A stretch of DNA of 64,000 bases, taken from assembly GCF_041107455.1 (NCBI RefSeq), contig NZ_JBGBPY010000001.1, positions 4,023,705 to 4,087,704 of the forward strand. The letters run 5' to 3'. Made by a program: the position numbers and the translations under genes. Under the pieces are notes generated by a model that worked only from the letters and a program-made list of their open reading frames with translations, did no database searches and was not told the origin of the DNA. This document shows positions 1 to 8,985 of this stretch, piece after piece. The DNA is from Rhodanobacter humi (GTDB lineage: Bacteria; Pseudomonadota; Gammaproteobacteria; Xanthomonadales; Rhodanobacteraceae). Position 1 is the first letter of the stretch. Each line of letters begins with the position of its first letter.

Positions 1-1
1 G

Positions 2-1624
2 GTTTGCGCCGACATCCGGCGGATCCGGCACGTGGCGCGCGACGGGAGGAGCCATGCTCGACCGGCATGGCCCATGATCGTGCTCGAGTCGCCGAAGGGC
101 TGGACCGGTCCACGGATCGTCGACGGCAAGCCGGTCGAGGGCACGTTCCGCGCGCACCAGGTGCCGTTGCCGGTGTCCGCCGCCACGCCGCAGCACCTCG
201 CGGCGCTGGAGGCATGGCTGCGCAGCTATCGACCCGACGAACTGTTCGACGCCCGCGGCCGGCTGCGCGCCGAGCTGCGCAGGCTCGCGCCGCGCGGGGA
301 ACGGCGCATGAGCGCCAGCCCGCATGCCAACGGCGGTCTGCTGTTGCACGACCTACGCATGCCCGATTTCCGCAAGCATGCCGCGGTGGTGGCCGAGCCG
401 GGCGTGGCTGGCATTGGCGATACCCACGTGCTCGGCGGCTTTCTGCGCGAGGTGATCCGCGCCAACCGGGACCAGGGCAATTTCCGCATCTTCGGGCCCG
501 ACGAAACGATCTCGAACGGTCTGGAGGCCGCGTTCGAGGTGACGAATCGCCAATGGGAGGCCGAGACCCGGCCGACCGACGAATTCCTGGCCCGCGATGG
601 CCGCGTGCTGGAGGTGCTGAGCGAACACCAGTGCCAGGGTTGGCTGGAGGGTTACCTGCTGACCGGACGCCATGGCGTGTTCAACTGCTACGAGGCATTC
701 ATTCACATCGTGGATTCGATGTTCAACCAGCATGCCAAGTGGCTGAAGATGACTTCGCGCATCCCTTGGCGGCGGCCGATCGCCTCGCTCAACTACCTGC
801 TCGCCTCACACGTGTGGCGGCAGGACCACAACGGCTTCACCCACCAGGACCCCGGCTTCATCGACCACGTGGTCAACAAGAAGGCGGAGATCGTGCGGGT
901 CTACCTGCCGCCGGACGCCAATTGCCTGCTCTCGGTGATGGATCACTGCCTGCGCAGCCGCCACTACGTGAACGTGGTGGTCGCCGGCAAGCATCCCGCG
1001 CCGCAGTGGCTGGGCATCGAGGCTGCCGTCGAGCATTGCAGTCGCGGCATCGGCATCTGGCCATGGGCCAGCAACGACCAGGACGGCGAGTCTGACGTGG
1101 TGATGGCCTGTGCAGGCGACGTGCCGACCCTGGAGACGCTGGCTGCCGTATCCATCCTTCGCTACCACCTCCCGGAGCTGAAGATCCGGGTCGTCAACGT
1201 CGTGGACCTGATGAAACTGGAGTCACCTAGCCTGCACCCGCATGGTCTCGGCGACGGCGATTTCGATCGGCTGTTCACCGCTGACCGGCCGGTGATCTTC
1301 GCCTACCACGGCTACCCCGCGCTGATCCATCGCCTGACTTACCGGCGGCGCAACCACGACAACCTGCACGTGCATGGGTACAAGGAAGAGGGGGCGATCA
1401 CCACCCCGTTCGACATGACGGTACTGAACGGGCTGGATCGCTTCCACCTGGTGATGGATGCGATCGAGCGCTTGCCCGGGCTCGCCTCGCGGACCGTCTA
1501 CCTCAAACAGAAACTGCTGGACAAGCTGACCGAGCACCGCCGCTACATCTGCGAGCACGGCATGGACCTGCCGGAAGTGCGCGAATGGGCATGGGCGTCT
1601 CCCGAGGCGGGCATATTGCGCTGA
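2..1624 (+). CDS. xfp: Phosphoketolase, 3' part (5' end outside window)
   Basis: Thiamine-diphosphate enzyme that splits xylulose-5-phosphate and/or fructose-6-phosphate with phosphate to give acetyl phosphate plus glyceraldehyde-3-phosphate or erythrose-4-phosphate. The frame is open from the window edge, so about the last 540 of roughly 790 residues are visible. Family landmarks are [15 protein letters not shown] near the edge, the [11 protein letters not shown] turn, [21 protein letters not shown] in the pyrimidine-binding domain, and [17 protein letters not shown] followed by the C-terminal domain. It ends 8 bp from the convergent RNR-like gene. Known family role: supplies acetyl phosphate, which the Pta domain encoded at 13.5 kb could use. 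Its promoter is not in the window. Family call is firm; the preferred substrate cannot be read. Confidence 0.95.
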   Translation, partial: VCADIRRIRHVARDGRSHARPAWPMIVLESPKGWTGPRIVDGKPVEGTFRAHQVPLPVSAATPQHLAALEAWLRSYRPDELFDARGRLRAELRRLAPRGERRMSASPHANGGLLLHDLRMPDFRKHAAVVAEPGVAGIGDTHVLGGFLREVIRANRDQGNFRIFGPDETISNGLEAAFEVTNRQWEAETRPTDEFLARDGRVLEVLSEHQCQGWLEGYLLTGRHGVFNCYEAFIHIVDSMFNQHAKWLKMTSRIPWRRPIASLNYLLASHVWRQDHNGFTHQDPGFIDHVVNKKAEIVRVYLPPDANCLLSVMDHCLRSRHYVNVVVAGKHPAPQWLGIEAAVEHCSRGIGIWPWASNDQDGESDVVMACAGDVPTLETLAAVSILRYHLPELKIRVVNVVDLMKLESPSLHPHGLGDGDFDRLFTADRPVIFAYHGYPALIHRLTYRRRNHDNLHVHGYKEEGAITTPFDMTVLNGLDRFHLVMDAIERLPGLASRTVYLKQKLLDKLTEHRRYICEHGMDLPEVREWAWASPEAGILR

Positions 1625-1632
1625 GCGCAGCG

Positions 1633-2715
1633 CTACTGGATCGCCTGCAACTCCGCCGAGCTGCGCCAGGTTGGTTCGCCGAGGCCATGCTGAGCTGTCA
1701 GTTTCCTGGCCTCCAGCCGTTGCGATTCGTCGGGTTGACGCACCGTCAGCAGCGGGTAGGCGATGGGGATGTCCATCCAAGGTTGCAGCGCGGCGCGCAT
1801 CGCGAGCTGCGCGAACCACGACTGGTGTTCCAGCGTGTCCGGCCGCTCGCCAGGGCGGCCGATGTGGCCGCGCAGCAGGTTCAGCGCGTAGCCGGAGGAG
1901 CGTATCGTGCGTCGCCCGTCGGCCGCCTCGATCGCATGCGCATGGTTCTCGCCGAGCAGCGGGTCGACGGCGTCGGCCACGTCGTTGGCCAGCAGTGCAA
2001 GCCGGGGCTGCGAGGTGATCGCAGTCAGCTGCATGTGGCGCAGGCCGTGCCGGGCGGCATCCTTCAGCAGGTCCCGCGGTGCGTCGCGCAGCATCGCGCG
2101 CGCGATGAGCCCGCGTGCGTCGCGCTTGCAGGCTCCCCGCGACGCGGCGAGCGCGATGCTGCCGCCCAGGCAGCCCTCCGCAAGCGCTCGTGCCAGCGCC
2201 GCTGCCTGTGCGCGCCCCGCATCGCTGTCGTACTCCAGCCCGAGCAGGGCGAGTGCGTCGGCGACGCCGACGATGCCGATCCGGAACCGTGCCGCCACAT
2301 GGCCAGCCAGCAGTGCGGCGTTGTCGAGGGCCCGCACAGCGAGGGCCGCGCAATCGGCCAGCGCAGCGAAGTCGATGGTCGCGCGCGGCGCGCCTTCCGG
2401 CGATACGAAGCACGCCGCGTTCAGCACGGCGTGCAGCACATCGCCGTGCCAGCCGGACCGGCCGGTGCCGATCTTCGCCAGCACGCGCTCGTCAGGCAGC
2501 AATCGCCAGCTGGCCAAGGCGTCCATGAAGCGCACCTGCCATGTCGCTTCTTCATGGCTGGGCTCCGCCGACGCCAGCGTGCTGACTACCCGCCACCAGG
2601 TGTCCTCGATGGAAACATCGCGCAGCACGCTGCGCTCGCGCCAACGGAACCAGGCATCCCAGGCTTCGACGGCGGCGAGGTCGATGAACGGGGACAACCG
2701 GCGTGGCTCGATCAT
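1633..2715 (-). CDS. Degenerate class II ribonucleotide-reductase-like protein
   Basis: About 360 residues that follow the order of a class II ribonucleotide reductase large subunit but are much shorter than the usual 600-1000. Recognisable segments: an N-terminal helical part ending RLLPDERVLAKIGTG (70-84), a LDN helix followed by RFRIGIVGVADALALLGLEYDS (144-164), and a late part (WFAQLAMRAALQPWMDIPI, 300-318) resembling the RNR helix before the C-terminal strand. The active-site NPCGE-type motif is absent, and the loop that reads TGTIS...SGIEPLF in true RNRs is here TSQPRLALL...ADAVDPLL (234-254). Probably not catalytic; role unknown. The start at 2715 (MIEPRRLSP) is chosen because upstream codons in the open frame look non-coding. 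An FNR-type box lies 55 bp upstream, with GATAGT about 31 bp from the box centre. Confidence 0.7.
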   Translation of the reverse strand: MIEPRRLSPFIDLAAVEAWDAWFRWRERSVLRDVSIEDTWWRVVSTLASAEPSHEEATWQVRFMDALASWRLLPDERVLAKIGTGRSGWHGDVLHAVLNAACFVSPEGAPRATIDFAALADCAALAVRALDNAALLAGHVAARFRIGIVGVADALALLGLEYDSDAGRAQAAALARALAEGCLGGSIALAASRGACKRDARGLIARAMLRDAPRDLLKDAARHGLRHMQLTAITSQPRLALLANDVADAVDPLLGENHAHAIEAADGRRTIRSSGYALNLLRGHIGRPGERPDTLEHQSWFAQLAMRAALQPWMDIPIAYPLLTVRQPDESQRLEARKLTAQHGLGEPTWRSSAELQAIQ

Positions 2716-2769
2716 GGGCGGGAAGGCAGCTGAGCTGTGTCGACTATCCCGGACCGCCGCCCGGGCGAA

Positions 2770-2783
2770 TTGACGCGCATCAA
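2770..2783. promoter_or_regulatory. FNR/ANR-type box (RNR-like / regulator divergent region)
   Basis: TTGACGCGCATCAA, one substitution from the TTGAT-N4-ATCAA consensus. It lies between the divergent RNR-like gene (start 2715) and the Crp/Fnr-type regulator (start 2907). On the minus strand GATAGT (2743-2748) sits about 31 bp from the box centre, the spacing expected of a -41.5 activation site. This suggests activation of the RNR-like gene and possible autoregulation of the regulator. Confidence 0.75.
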
Positions 2784-2906
2784 GCCGGCGTGCCGCGATG
2801 GCGCCGCTGTTACGCACTGTTACCAAGCGTTGCCCGGCCGACATCCTGTGGTTGCGGTCGCGCCCTAGCTTTGGCGTCGAACGCAACCACACAACGGGAG
2901 TACGGC

Positions 2907-3629
2907 ATGGACACCTCGTTCGCACCGCTCGCGCCTGAAGCCACGAATCCGCAATCGTTCCGGCCCGAAGCGCCGCTCGAGCTGGATATCGCCGAGTTGC
3001 AGCGGCACATGGTCGTGACACGCCGGAAGGTGAGGGCGGGCCAATACCTGTACCGCAACGGCCAGCCATTCCGCGCGTTGCATTTCGTGCATGCGGGGTT
3101 CCTGAAGACCTGCGAGTTGTCCGAGGATGGCCGCGAGCAGGTGACCGGATTCAGGATGCGCGGCGACCTGCTCGGCGTCGAGTCCATCGGCCTGAGCGTG
3201 CACACCTGCGATGCCGTCGCGCTGGACGATGCCGAGATCTGGGAACTGCCGTATCCGCCGGTACTGGATGCGTTGCGTCACATCCCCGAGCTGCAGGTTC
3301 GCCTGGCGGCGGCGCTGGCCGAGGAAATCCGCCGCGACCGCGTCTGGATGTTGACGATCGGAACCCTGCCGGCCGAGCAGCGCGTGGCGGCGTTCCTGCT
3401 GGACATTGCCGCCCGCCTCGCCCGCCTCGGCTTCAGTGCCCGCCACTTCATCCTGCGGATGGGGCGGGCGGACATCGCGAGTTTCCTCGCGCTGAAGCAC
3501 GAAACCGTGACCCGGGCGCTGTCGCACCTGGAGCGGCTCCAGTACATCTCAGTGCTTCGCCGCGAAGTGAAGTTGCTGGATGTGCCCAAGTTGCGCGCCT
3601 GCGTCGGCACGCCCTGCACGATCCAGTGA
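2907..3629 (+). CDS. Crp/Fnr-family transcription regulator
   Basis: 240-residue cAMP-receptor-type regulator: cyclic-nucleotide-binding-like beta-roll (about 30-145), dimer helix, and C-terminal winged helix. The recognition helix carries HETVTRALSHL; the E-x-x-x-R pattern is the FNR/ANR/DNR base-contacting pattern for TTGAT half-sites. The N-terminus lacks the FNR cysteine cluster: no Cys before the roll, and a single Cys in VHTCDAV near the position of FNR Cys122. So oxygen sensing by a 4Fe-4S cluster is unlikely, and a Dnr/Nnr-like or heme/NO sensor is possible. Start chosen at MDTSFAP because ACGGGAG is 6 bp upstream. It is the obvious candidate to act on the twelve FNR-type boxes of this region; a second chromosomal Fnr could also do so. 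Confidence 0.9.
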   Translation: MDTSFAPLAPEATNPQSFRPEAPLELDIAELQRHMVVTRRKVRAGQYLYRNGQPFRALHFVHAGFLKTCELSEDGREQVTGFRMRGDLLGVESIGLSVHTCDAVALDDAEIWELPYPPVLDALRHIPELQVRLAAALAEEIRRDRVWMLTIGTLPAEQRVAAFLLDIAARLARLGFSARHFILRMGRADIASFLALKHETVTRALSHLERLQYISVLRREVKLLDVPKLRACVGTPCTIQ

Positions 3630-3635
3630 GCGGCT

Positions 3636-5681
3636 TCACGCGTCATCCAGCACCCGGCGCACGGCCTCGACCAGTTGCTCCCGCCGGTAGGGCTTGCGCA
3701 ACAGCTCGAATGGCGTGGTCGGGCCCTCCGCTCCACCCTGTCGCCCCCGGTAACCGGACGTGAGCAGCACCGCGAGCCCGGGCCGGAGGCGGCGCGCCTC
3801 GTGTGCGAGTTCCACGCCATTCATGCCGCTGCCCAGCATCACGTCGGAGAACAGCAGGTCCACGCCGGGATCCCCGGTGAGCAGATCCAGCGCCTCGCGG
3901 GCGCTGCCCGCCGGGATGACCTGGTAGCCGAACGCACCCAGAAGCCGGACCGCGACGGTGCGCACGTCCGTTTCGTCCTCGACGACCAGGATGGTGGCGC
4001 GCTTTTCGGGCAGTTCGTCACGCGGCGGCTTCGCTCCCACCGCCGTGGCGCCCGGCACGCTTGCGACGGGCAGCAACAGTTCGATGTGAGTGCCGTAGCC
4101 GAGCCGGCTGTCGATCGACAAGCTGCCGCCGGACTGGGTCACGAAGCCGTACACCATGCTGAGGCCGAGGCCGCTGCCCTTGCCGGCGTCCTTGGTGGTG
4201 AAGAACGGCTCCAGCGCATGCGCCAGCACCTCCGGCGCCATGCCCGTGCCGGTGTCGCTGATGTCGAATGCCACATAGCGGCCCGGCGGGAGTTTCCATC
4301 CGTTGGACGCGTCCTCGACCACGGTTTCGCGCACGGCGATGTGCAGGCGTCCTCCGCGCGGCATTGCATCACGAGCATTCAGCGCGAGATTGACCAGGGC
4401 CGTATCCAGCTCGTTCGCGTCCGCGTACACGTCCGGCACGTCCGCATCGCACGCGATTTCGATTGCGATGGCCTCGCCGAGCGTGCGCCTGAGCATGTGC
4501 CCGAGTTCCTCCAGCAGCGGCTTGGGCACGACCGCGCGGGGCTGCAGCGACTGCCGGCGCGCGAACGCGAGCAGCCGGCGGGTCAGGTCGGAACCGCGGT
4601 CCACCGCGCGCAGTGCGCCATCGCTGATTTCCAGCAGTTCCGGGCGATCGGCCAGACCGGCTTCGAGCAGCTGGAGATTGCCCGAAATCACCGTCAGCAG
4701 GTTGTTGAAGTCGTGCGCGACACCGCCGGTAAGCTGGCCGATCGCGTCGAGCCGTTGGGCATGCGCCAGTTGCTCCTCGCTGCGACTGCGTTGCACGGCC
4801 GCCGCCAGCAGATTGGCGACCGACTGCAGGAAGCTGAGCCGATCGTGGTCGAAACCAGCCGCTTTCGAGTCGAGCGCGACCAGCACACCCAGCGGCTCGT
4901 AGCGGCCAAACAGCGGCACCATCGCAACGTCATGAAAGCCGACCCCGGCCAACTTGGCGAGAATGCCGCCCAGTTCCCCGTCACGCAGCGTGTCGGCCGT
5001 GACCGCATGACGGCTCCCGGTCCCGAAGGCGCCACGAATGAGGTCGGTCTGGCCGAAGATGGACACGATCGCCTGCGTGGCCTGTCCATGCAATCCGGTA
5101 GCGGCGCGGACGCGCAGCGCGTTGCCGTGCCAGTCGGTGGAGAAGATGGCCACGGCCTGCACCTCCAGGGCGGCCGCGACGAGTTCCGGTATCCGGCGGA
5201 TCGCAAGTTCGTAGTCCGGTGATTCCAGCGCGAGCCGGCCGATCTGCGCGAGGAAGTTGTCGCGCCGCGCGCGCGCGAGGGCCTGCCGCACCCGCCGCGT
5301 CTCGGAGATGTCGCGCACCGAGGCGATCGCGACAGCACCGATTTCGGTGGCAATCGGGCTCAGGCCGATCTCGACCGGAAACGACTCGCCACCGCGCCGC
5401 ACGCCCATCAGCTCGTAGCCGATGCCCATTGGACGCACACGGGGGTTGGCCATGAAATCGTGGCGATGCATGCGGTGGGCGTGCCGCAGGGGTTCCGGCA
5501 GCAGTGCCTCCAGGGTCAACCCGAGCAGCATCGCATCCTCGTAGCCGAACATGCGTCCCGCCTGCGCGTTGGCGAGCACGATGGCGCCTTCCTGGTTCAC
5601 GGCGATCATCGCGTCGGGGGAGATCCCGAACCAGGTATGCAGCATCGCCAGGCTGATGATGGCGGGAGGCGGGGCGTCCAT
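3636..5681 (-). CDS. Hybrid sensor histidine kinase (PAS-GAF-HisKA-HATPase-REC)
   Basis: 681-residue soluble hybrid kinase with no membrane helices. Domains: PAS (about 10-125), GAF (about 155-298), HisKA with phospho-acceptor His in GGVAHDFNNLL (H323), HATPase with N-box N435, DTGTGMA (476-482) and GSGLGLSMV (502-510), then a C-terminal receiver (562-680) with ED at 568-569, acceptor D613 and K663. The PAS/GAF input implies a cytoplasmic signal, perhaps redox or a small ligand; the ligand is not readable. It starts directly after the stop of the upstream response regulator, so the two are one operon and a likely cognate pair. The operon runs away from the FNR-type box at 6496. Confidence 0.93.
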   Translation of the reverse strand: MDAPPPAIISLAMLHTWFGISPDAMIAVNQEGAIVLANAQAGRMFGYEDAMLLGLTLEALLPEPLRHAHRMHRHDFMANPRVRPMGIGYELMGVRRGGESFPVEIGLSPIATEIGAVAIASVRDISETRRVRQALARARRDNFLAQIGRLALESPDYELAIRRIPELVAAALEVQAVAIFSTDWHGNALRVRAATGLHGQATQAIVSIFGQTDLIRGAFGTGSRHAVTADTLRDGELGGILAKLAGVGFHDVAMVPLFGRYEPLGVLVALDSKAAGFDHDRLSFLQSVANLLAAAVQRSRSEEQLAHAQRLDAIGQLTGGVAHDFNNLLTVISGNLQLLEAGLADRPELLEISDGALRAVDRGSDLTRRLLAFARRQSLQPRAVVPKPLLEELGHMLRRTLGEAIAIEIACDADVPDVYADANELDTALVNLALNARDAMPRGGRLHIAVRETVVEDASNGWKLPPGRYVAFDISDTGTGMAPEVLAHALEPFFTTKDAGKGSGLGLSMVYGFVTQSGGSLSIDSRLGYGTHIELLLPVASVPGATAVGAKPPRDELPEKRATILVVEDETDVRTVAVRLLGAFGYQVIPAGSAREALDLLTGDPGVDLLFSDVMLGSGMNGVELAHEARRLRPGLAVLLTSGYRGRQGGAEGPTTPFELLRKPYRREQLVEAVRRVLDDA

Positions 5682-6401
5682 TCATCGCCCCCTTTGAACG
5701 CGGGCTGCGAAAAGGTAGCCGGCGCCGCGCACCGACTTGATCAGTTCGGGAGCCGTCGCATCCGGCTCGATCTTGCGGCGCAGGCGCGCGATCTGCACGT
5801 CGATGGCGCGGTCGAACGGACCGGCGTTGCGGCCGTGGATGCGCTCCATCAGGTCGTCGCGCGACAGCACCCGATTGGGGTGTTCGACGAACACGCGCAG
5901 CAGCTCGTACTCGCCGGTGGTCAGCGCGATCGCGTCGCCGCGGCCATTGCGCAGCGTGCGCTCCAGCGGGTGCAGACAGTAGCCGGCGAACTGGAACGTC
6001 GCCTCGGCGGTTTCCGCGGTGGCCATCGCCGGGACGCTTCGCCGCAGCACGCTGCGCACGCGCGCGAGCAGCTCCCGCAGATCGAACGGCTTGGTGACGT
6101 AGTCGTCGGCCCCCAGTTCCAGGCCAACCACGCGGTCCACCGATTCGCCACGGCCGGTGATGATGATGAGCGCGCCGTTCCAGTTCCGGCGCAACTGGCG
6201 GGTCAACTCGAGACCGTCCTCGCCGGGCAGGCCGAGGTCCAGCAGCACCAGGTCGGCAGGCTTGCGCGCCAGCGCGGCATGCATCCCCGCACCATCGGCC
6301 GCCGTGCTGACCTCGAAGCCCTGGCCCGCGAAATAGCGGCGCAGCAGGTCCAGCACGCCGGCATCGTCGTCAACGACCAGCAGATGCAAGGGCTCTGGCA
6401 T
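5682..6401 (-). CDS. OmpR/PhoB-family response regulator
   Basis: 239 residues: receiver domain with acidic triad DDD (11-13), phospho-acceptor D55 in LVLLDLGLPG, and K104 in VTKPFDLRE, followed by a winged-helix DNA-binding domain (about 135-232, ending VRGAGYLF). Translation stops at 5682 and the hybrid kinase starts at 5681, so the genes are adjacent with no gap. The start at 6401 gives the normal OmpR-family N-terminus. An FNR-type box is 95 bp upstream on the shared divergent promoter region with the universal stress protein gene at 6786, so the two-component system may itself be oxygen-regulated. Targets unknown. Confidence 0.95.
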   Translation of the reverse strand: MPEPLHLLVVDDDAGVLDLLRRYFAGQGFEVSTAADGAGMHAALARKPADLVLLDLGLPGEDGLELTRQLRRNWNGALIIITGRGESVDRVVGLELGADDYVTKPFDLRELLARVRSVLRRSVPAMATAETAEATFQFAGYCLHPLERTLRNGRGDAIALTTGEYELLRVFVEHPNRVLSRDDLMERIHGRNAGPFDRAIDVQIARLRRKIEPDATAPELIKSVRGAGYLFAARVQRGR

Positions 6402-6495
6402 GGCGTTCGTGGTGCGCAGGGATAGGGTCCCGAAAGCTTATCGCAACGTAACAGCCTGCGCGCGCACCGGCTACGCAGGCCTTTCCGGATCGGAG

Positions 6496-6509
6496 TTGAC
6501 ATGCATCAA
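6496..6509. promoter_or_regulatory. FNR/ANR-type box (response regulator / USP divergent region)
   Basis: TTGACATGCATCAA between the response regulator (start 6401) and the universal stress protein gene (start 6786). On the plus strand GATAGT (6531-6536) lies about 31 bp after the box centre, fitting activation toward the USP-cydA-like unit. The rest of the 384-bp gap holds no convincing gene, leaving a long untranslated leader of about 240 bp. Confidence 0.75.
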
Positions 6510-6785
6510 GAGGCTACATCGGCCGCGCGGGATAGTGACGCTCGCCGGCCAGGCCGGAATCCATGCACGGGCAAGCGCTTCGAGGCAGTTGCGTGGCAGG
6601 TGGGAGGACGCGCCGAGGGCGCGGCCTCGCAGCCTGGATCGGACTTGCGGAGGTCGACAGGTGTGACGGCGAGGAAATCGCCAAGGCCGCATCAGATGCC
6701 CCGAGGCGGTGGACCGGACGACGTTGCGGGATGCATGCGTCCCCTTACCGAGCAGGGACCGCGATCCAGGGAAGGATCGCGGTCC

Positions 6786-7238
6786 ATGGATCCGATCGAC
6801 ATGTTCAAGCACATCCTGGTTCCTGTCGACAACGACGCGGGTACGCACCGGGCCATCGAGCAGGCCATCGCACTGGCGCAAGGCGCCGGAGCGCGCGTCA
6901 CCGGCCTGCACGTGATGATGGAATTCAACCCCATCGGCATCGCCGAGGAACTGATCGAGCCGCCTCCGGATCAATTGCGGCAGTTGGCCAGGGCATATGC
7001 CGACAAGCTGTTCTCGCCGCTTGTGCACGAGGCCGAGTGTGCCGGGGTGGCATGCGAAACGATCGCAGTGCAGGGCGATCAGCCCTGGAAGACGATCGTC
7101 GCGAAGGCCGCGGAGTCAGGCTGCGACCTGATCGTGATGGCATCGCACGGCAGGCACGGCCTCGCGAAATTCATGCTCGGCAGCGAGACGCAGCAAGTGC
7201 TGACGCATACCGGAATTCCTGTACTGGTAGTGCATTGA
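6786..7238 (+). CDS. Universal stress protein, single domain
   Basis: 150-residue UspA-fold protein with the N-terminal ILVPVDND strand and the C-terminal nucleotide-loop MASHGRHGLAKFMLGSET, close to the G-2x-G-9x-G(S/T) ATP-binding motif but with Ala in place of the first Gly. Start at 6786 (MDPIDMFKH) is chosen because GGGAAGG lies 10 bp upstream; the internal MFKHIL at 6801 is an alternative. First gene of a likely operon with the CydA-like and CydX-like genes and downstream of the FNR-type box at 6496. Known role of such single-domain USPs in FNR/ANR regulons is survival under anaerobic energy stress; the biochemical function here is not known. Confidence 0.93.
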   Translation: MDPIDMFKHILVPVDNDAGTHRAIEQAIALAQGAGARVTGLHVMMEFNPIGIAEELIEPPPDQLRQLARAYADKLFSPLVHEAECAGVACETIAVQGDQPWKTIVAKAAESGCDLIVMASHGRHGLAKFMLGSETQQVLTHTGIPVLVVH

Positions 7239-7282
7239 GCGACCAGTGATGCGGTCGTGGCCAAGATGCGGAGCAAGCCAAC

Positions 7283-8830
7283 ATGATCGAACTTTCCTCG
7301 TTCCATGCTTCGGCGCTGTGGTCCCACATCGTCGCCTGCTATGCCGCCACCTTGCTGCCGCTGGTCGTCGGCCTGCCGCCCATCATCGCGATCATGGAAA
7401 GCGTGTACGTGATGACCGAACGGGAGATCTGGCGACAGATCGCCCGCTACTGGGGCAGGCTGTTCGGCATCGCGCTGCTGATGTGGGCGATCGGGTCGAT
7501 CGTGTTGATCATCCTGTACGCCGCGGATCCCGGCCGGTTCACCCGACACCTGCACGGGATCCCGGGGTTGGCGTTGACCCTGCTCATGACGCCGCTGGTG
7601 TTTGGTGGTGGCGTGTTCCTCTGGCGCCTTTACACCGACTGGCTGGGCCTGGGGCGACTGCAGCATCTGCTCATCACCTGGCTGTGGATGCTGCTTTCGA
7701 CCTTGTCGGCGCTCAAGATCGCGATCGGCTACGGCTTGATGGACAACCCCTCCGGTGCGTACCTCGATCCCGGCACCCTGCAAGTCTGGATCCATGACGT
7801 GCCGTTGGCGCTGCTCAACCCCGCCGCGCAGACTCGATTCGTGCATCTCGTCGGCTCCAGTTACCTCGTGGCGGCGACGCTGGTGCTGTCGGCCTCGGCG
7901 TGGTACTTGCTGCGTGGCCGCAACGTGCAGATCGCCCGCCGCTCGATGACCGTCGCGGCCAGCTTCGGTCTGGCCGCGGCGCTCTCACTGGCCGTGCTCG
8001 GCGACCGGGACGGCTATGCCGGTTCGCCAGGTCAGCAGATGCGCATTGCCGCGATCGCGGGCGAATGGCATGTGCAGCCGGCTCCAGCCCCGTTTGTGCT
8101 TTTCGGGATACCCGACCCGGACAGCCGCACGACTCGCGTCGCATGGCGCATGCCTTGGCTGCTGGGACTGGGCGCGACGCATTCGTGGCGCAAGCCGGTG
8201 GCGGGGCTGGACGAGCTTGAGGCAGCGAACGTGGAGCGCATCCGCCGCGGCCTCGCGGAATTCATGGCGCTGGACAACAAGGAAGCTTCCTCGCGCGCAG
8301 CAGGGTCCAACGCCGCCAAGGTCGGTGCCAACCCCGACCTTGGCTATGGATTGTTGCTGTTGCGTCACGTGCGAAATCCATTGCAGCGTAATGGTGACGA
8401 GATGACCGCCGCGGCCCGCGACACGATCCCGGACGTACCGCTGCTGTTCTGGGCTTTCCGGGCCATGGCGCTGCTGGGCGCATACGGCATCGTCCTGTTC
8501 GGCGTGGCGTTCTGGCTGGCGTCGAGACGTCAGCTGGACCGCCGCGGTTTTCTGCGCCTGGCGGCCTGGAGCCTGCCGGTGCCGTGGGTGGCGGGGGCGC
8601 TGGGTTGGCTGGTGAGCGAAGCGGGCCGTGGCCCGTGGCTGATCGACGGACTGCTGCCCATCACCGAAATCCAGGCGACGGCATCGGAGATGGCCGTCGC
8701 CGCTATCGCGTACACGGCCATCGCCGGCCTCTTCGCGGCTGGTGCGATCCTGTCGATACGCCTCGTTCGCCTGGGCCCGGATGGACTGAAGATCTGGCCG
8801 GTGGACTCCGATGCGACGAAAAAGTACTGA
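7283..8830 (+). CDS. Cytochrome bd subunit I-like protein (CydA-like), heme-ligand variant
   Basis: 515-residue membrane protein alignable over its whole length with quinol oxidase subunit CydA. Kept: the b558 axial ligands (His in RFVHLVGSSY and Met in FRAMALLG), the quinol-loop start GDRDGY...EWHVQPAPAPFVLFGIPD, DLGYGLLL, and GWLVSEAGRGPW (E. coli GWFVAEYGRQPW, including the Glu of the b595 site). Lost: the first-helix His (E. coli H19) is Ala21, with a new His at position 15, and the two proton-channel glutamates of helix III (E. coli E99, E107) are hydrophobic or Gly. There is no cydB next to it; a CydX-like gene follows 29 bp later. Thus it resembles the bd superfamily variants lacking a canonical heme d site. 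It may be a quinol-linked b-type cytochrome rather than an oxygen reductase. Confidence 0.85.
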   Translation: MIELSSFHASALWSHIVACYAATLLPLVVGLPPIIAIMESVYVMTEREIWRQIARYWGRLFGIALLMWAIGSIVLIILYAADPGRFTRHLHGIPGLALTLLMTPLVFGGGVFLWRLYTDWLGLGRLQHLLITWLWMLLSTLSALKIAIGYGLMDNPSGAYLDPGTLQVWIHDVPLALLNPAAQTRFVHLVGSSYLVAATLVLSASAWYLLRGRNVQIARRSMTVAASFGLAAALSLAVLGDRDGYAGSPGQQMRIAAIAGEWHVQPAPAPFVLFGIPDPDSRTTRVAWRMPWLLGLGATHSWRKPVAGLDELEAANVERIRRGLAEFMALDNKEASSRAAGSNAAKVGANPDLGYGLLLLRHVRNPLQRNGDEMTAAARDTIPDVPLLFWAFRAMALLGAYGIVLFGVAFWLASRRQLDRRGFLRLAAWSLPVPWVAGALGWLVSEAGRGPWLIDGLLPITEIQATASEMAVAAIAYTAIAGLFAAGAILSIRLVRLGPDGLKIWPVDSDATKKY

Positions 8831-8859
8831 TCCCGTCCGGTCGACGAGGAGGATGAACA

Positions 8860-8985
8860 ATGTGGTATTTCGCATGGTTTCTCGGCGTCGGCCTCGCCTG
8901 CGCGTTCGGCATCCTCAACGCGATGTGGTTCGAGCTGCATGCCGTCGATGAGCGCGACTGGGCCGCGGTCGCCAATGACTATTGA
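8860..8985 (+). CDS. CydX/YbgT-like small membrane protein
   Basis: 41-residue protein, MWYFAWFLGVGLACAFGILN followed by a polar tail with acidic residues. The MWYFAW...GxxLACAFGI pattern is the signature of CydX (YbgT), the single-helix subunit that stabilises cytochrome bd. CGAGGAGG lies just upstream. It follows the CydA-like gene by 29 bp, so it is expected to be its partner. The presence of CydX without CydB supports a functional CydA-like complex rather than a decayed one. Confidence 0.85.
   Translation: MWYFAWFLGVGLACAFGILNAMWFELHAVDERDWAAVANDY

Noticed and set aside
2716..3069. N-terminal extension of the RNR-like gene
   Set aside because: Would run through the FNR-type box and the regulator start; composition is Arg/Pro-rich and unlike the family. 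MIEPRRLSP at 2715 is preferred.
6501..6785. Longer N-terminus of the 6786 USP
   Set aside because: Overlaps the 6496 FNR-type box, and the translation is not Usp-like; ribosome site supports 6786.
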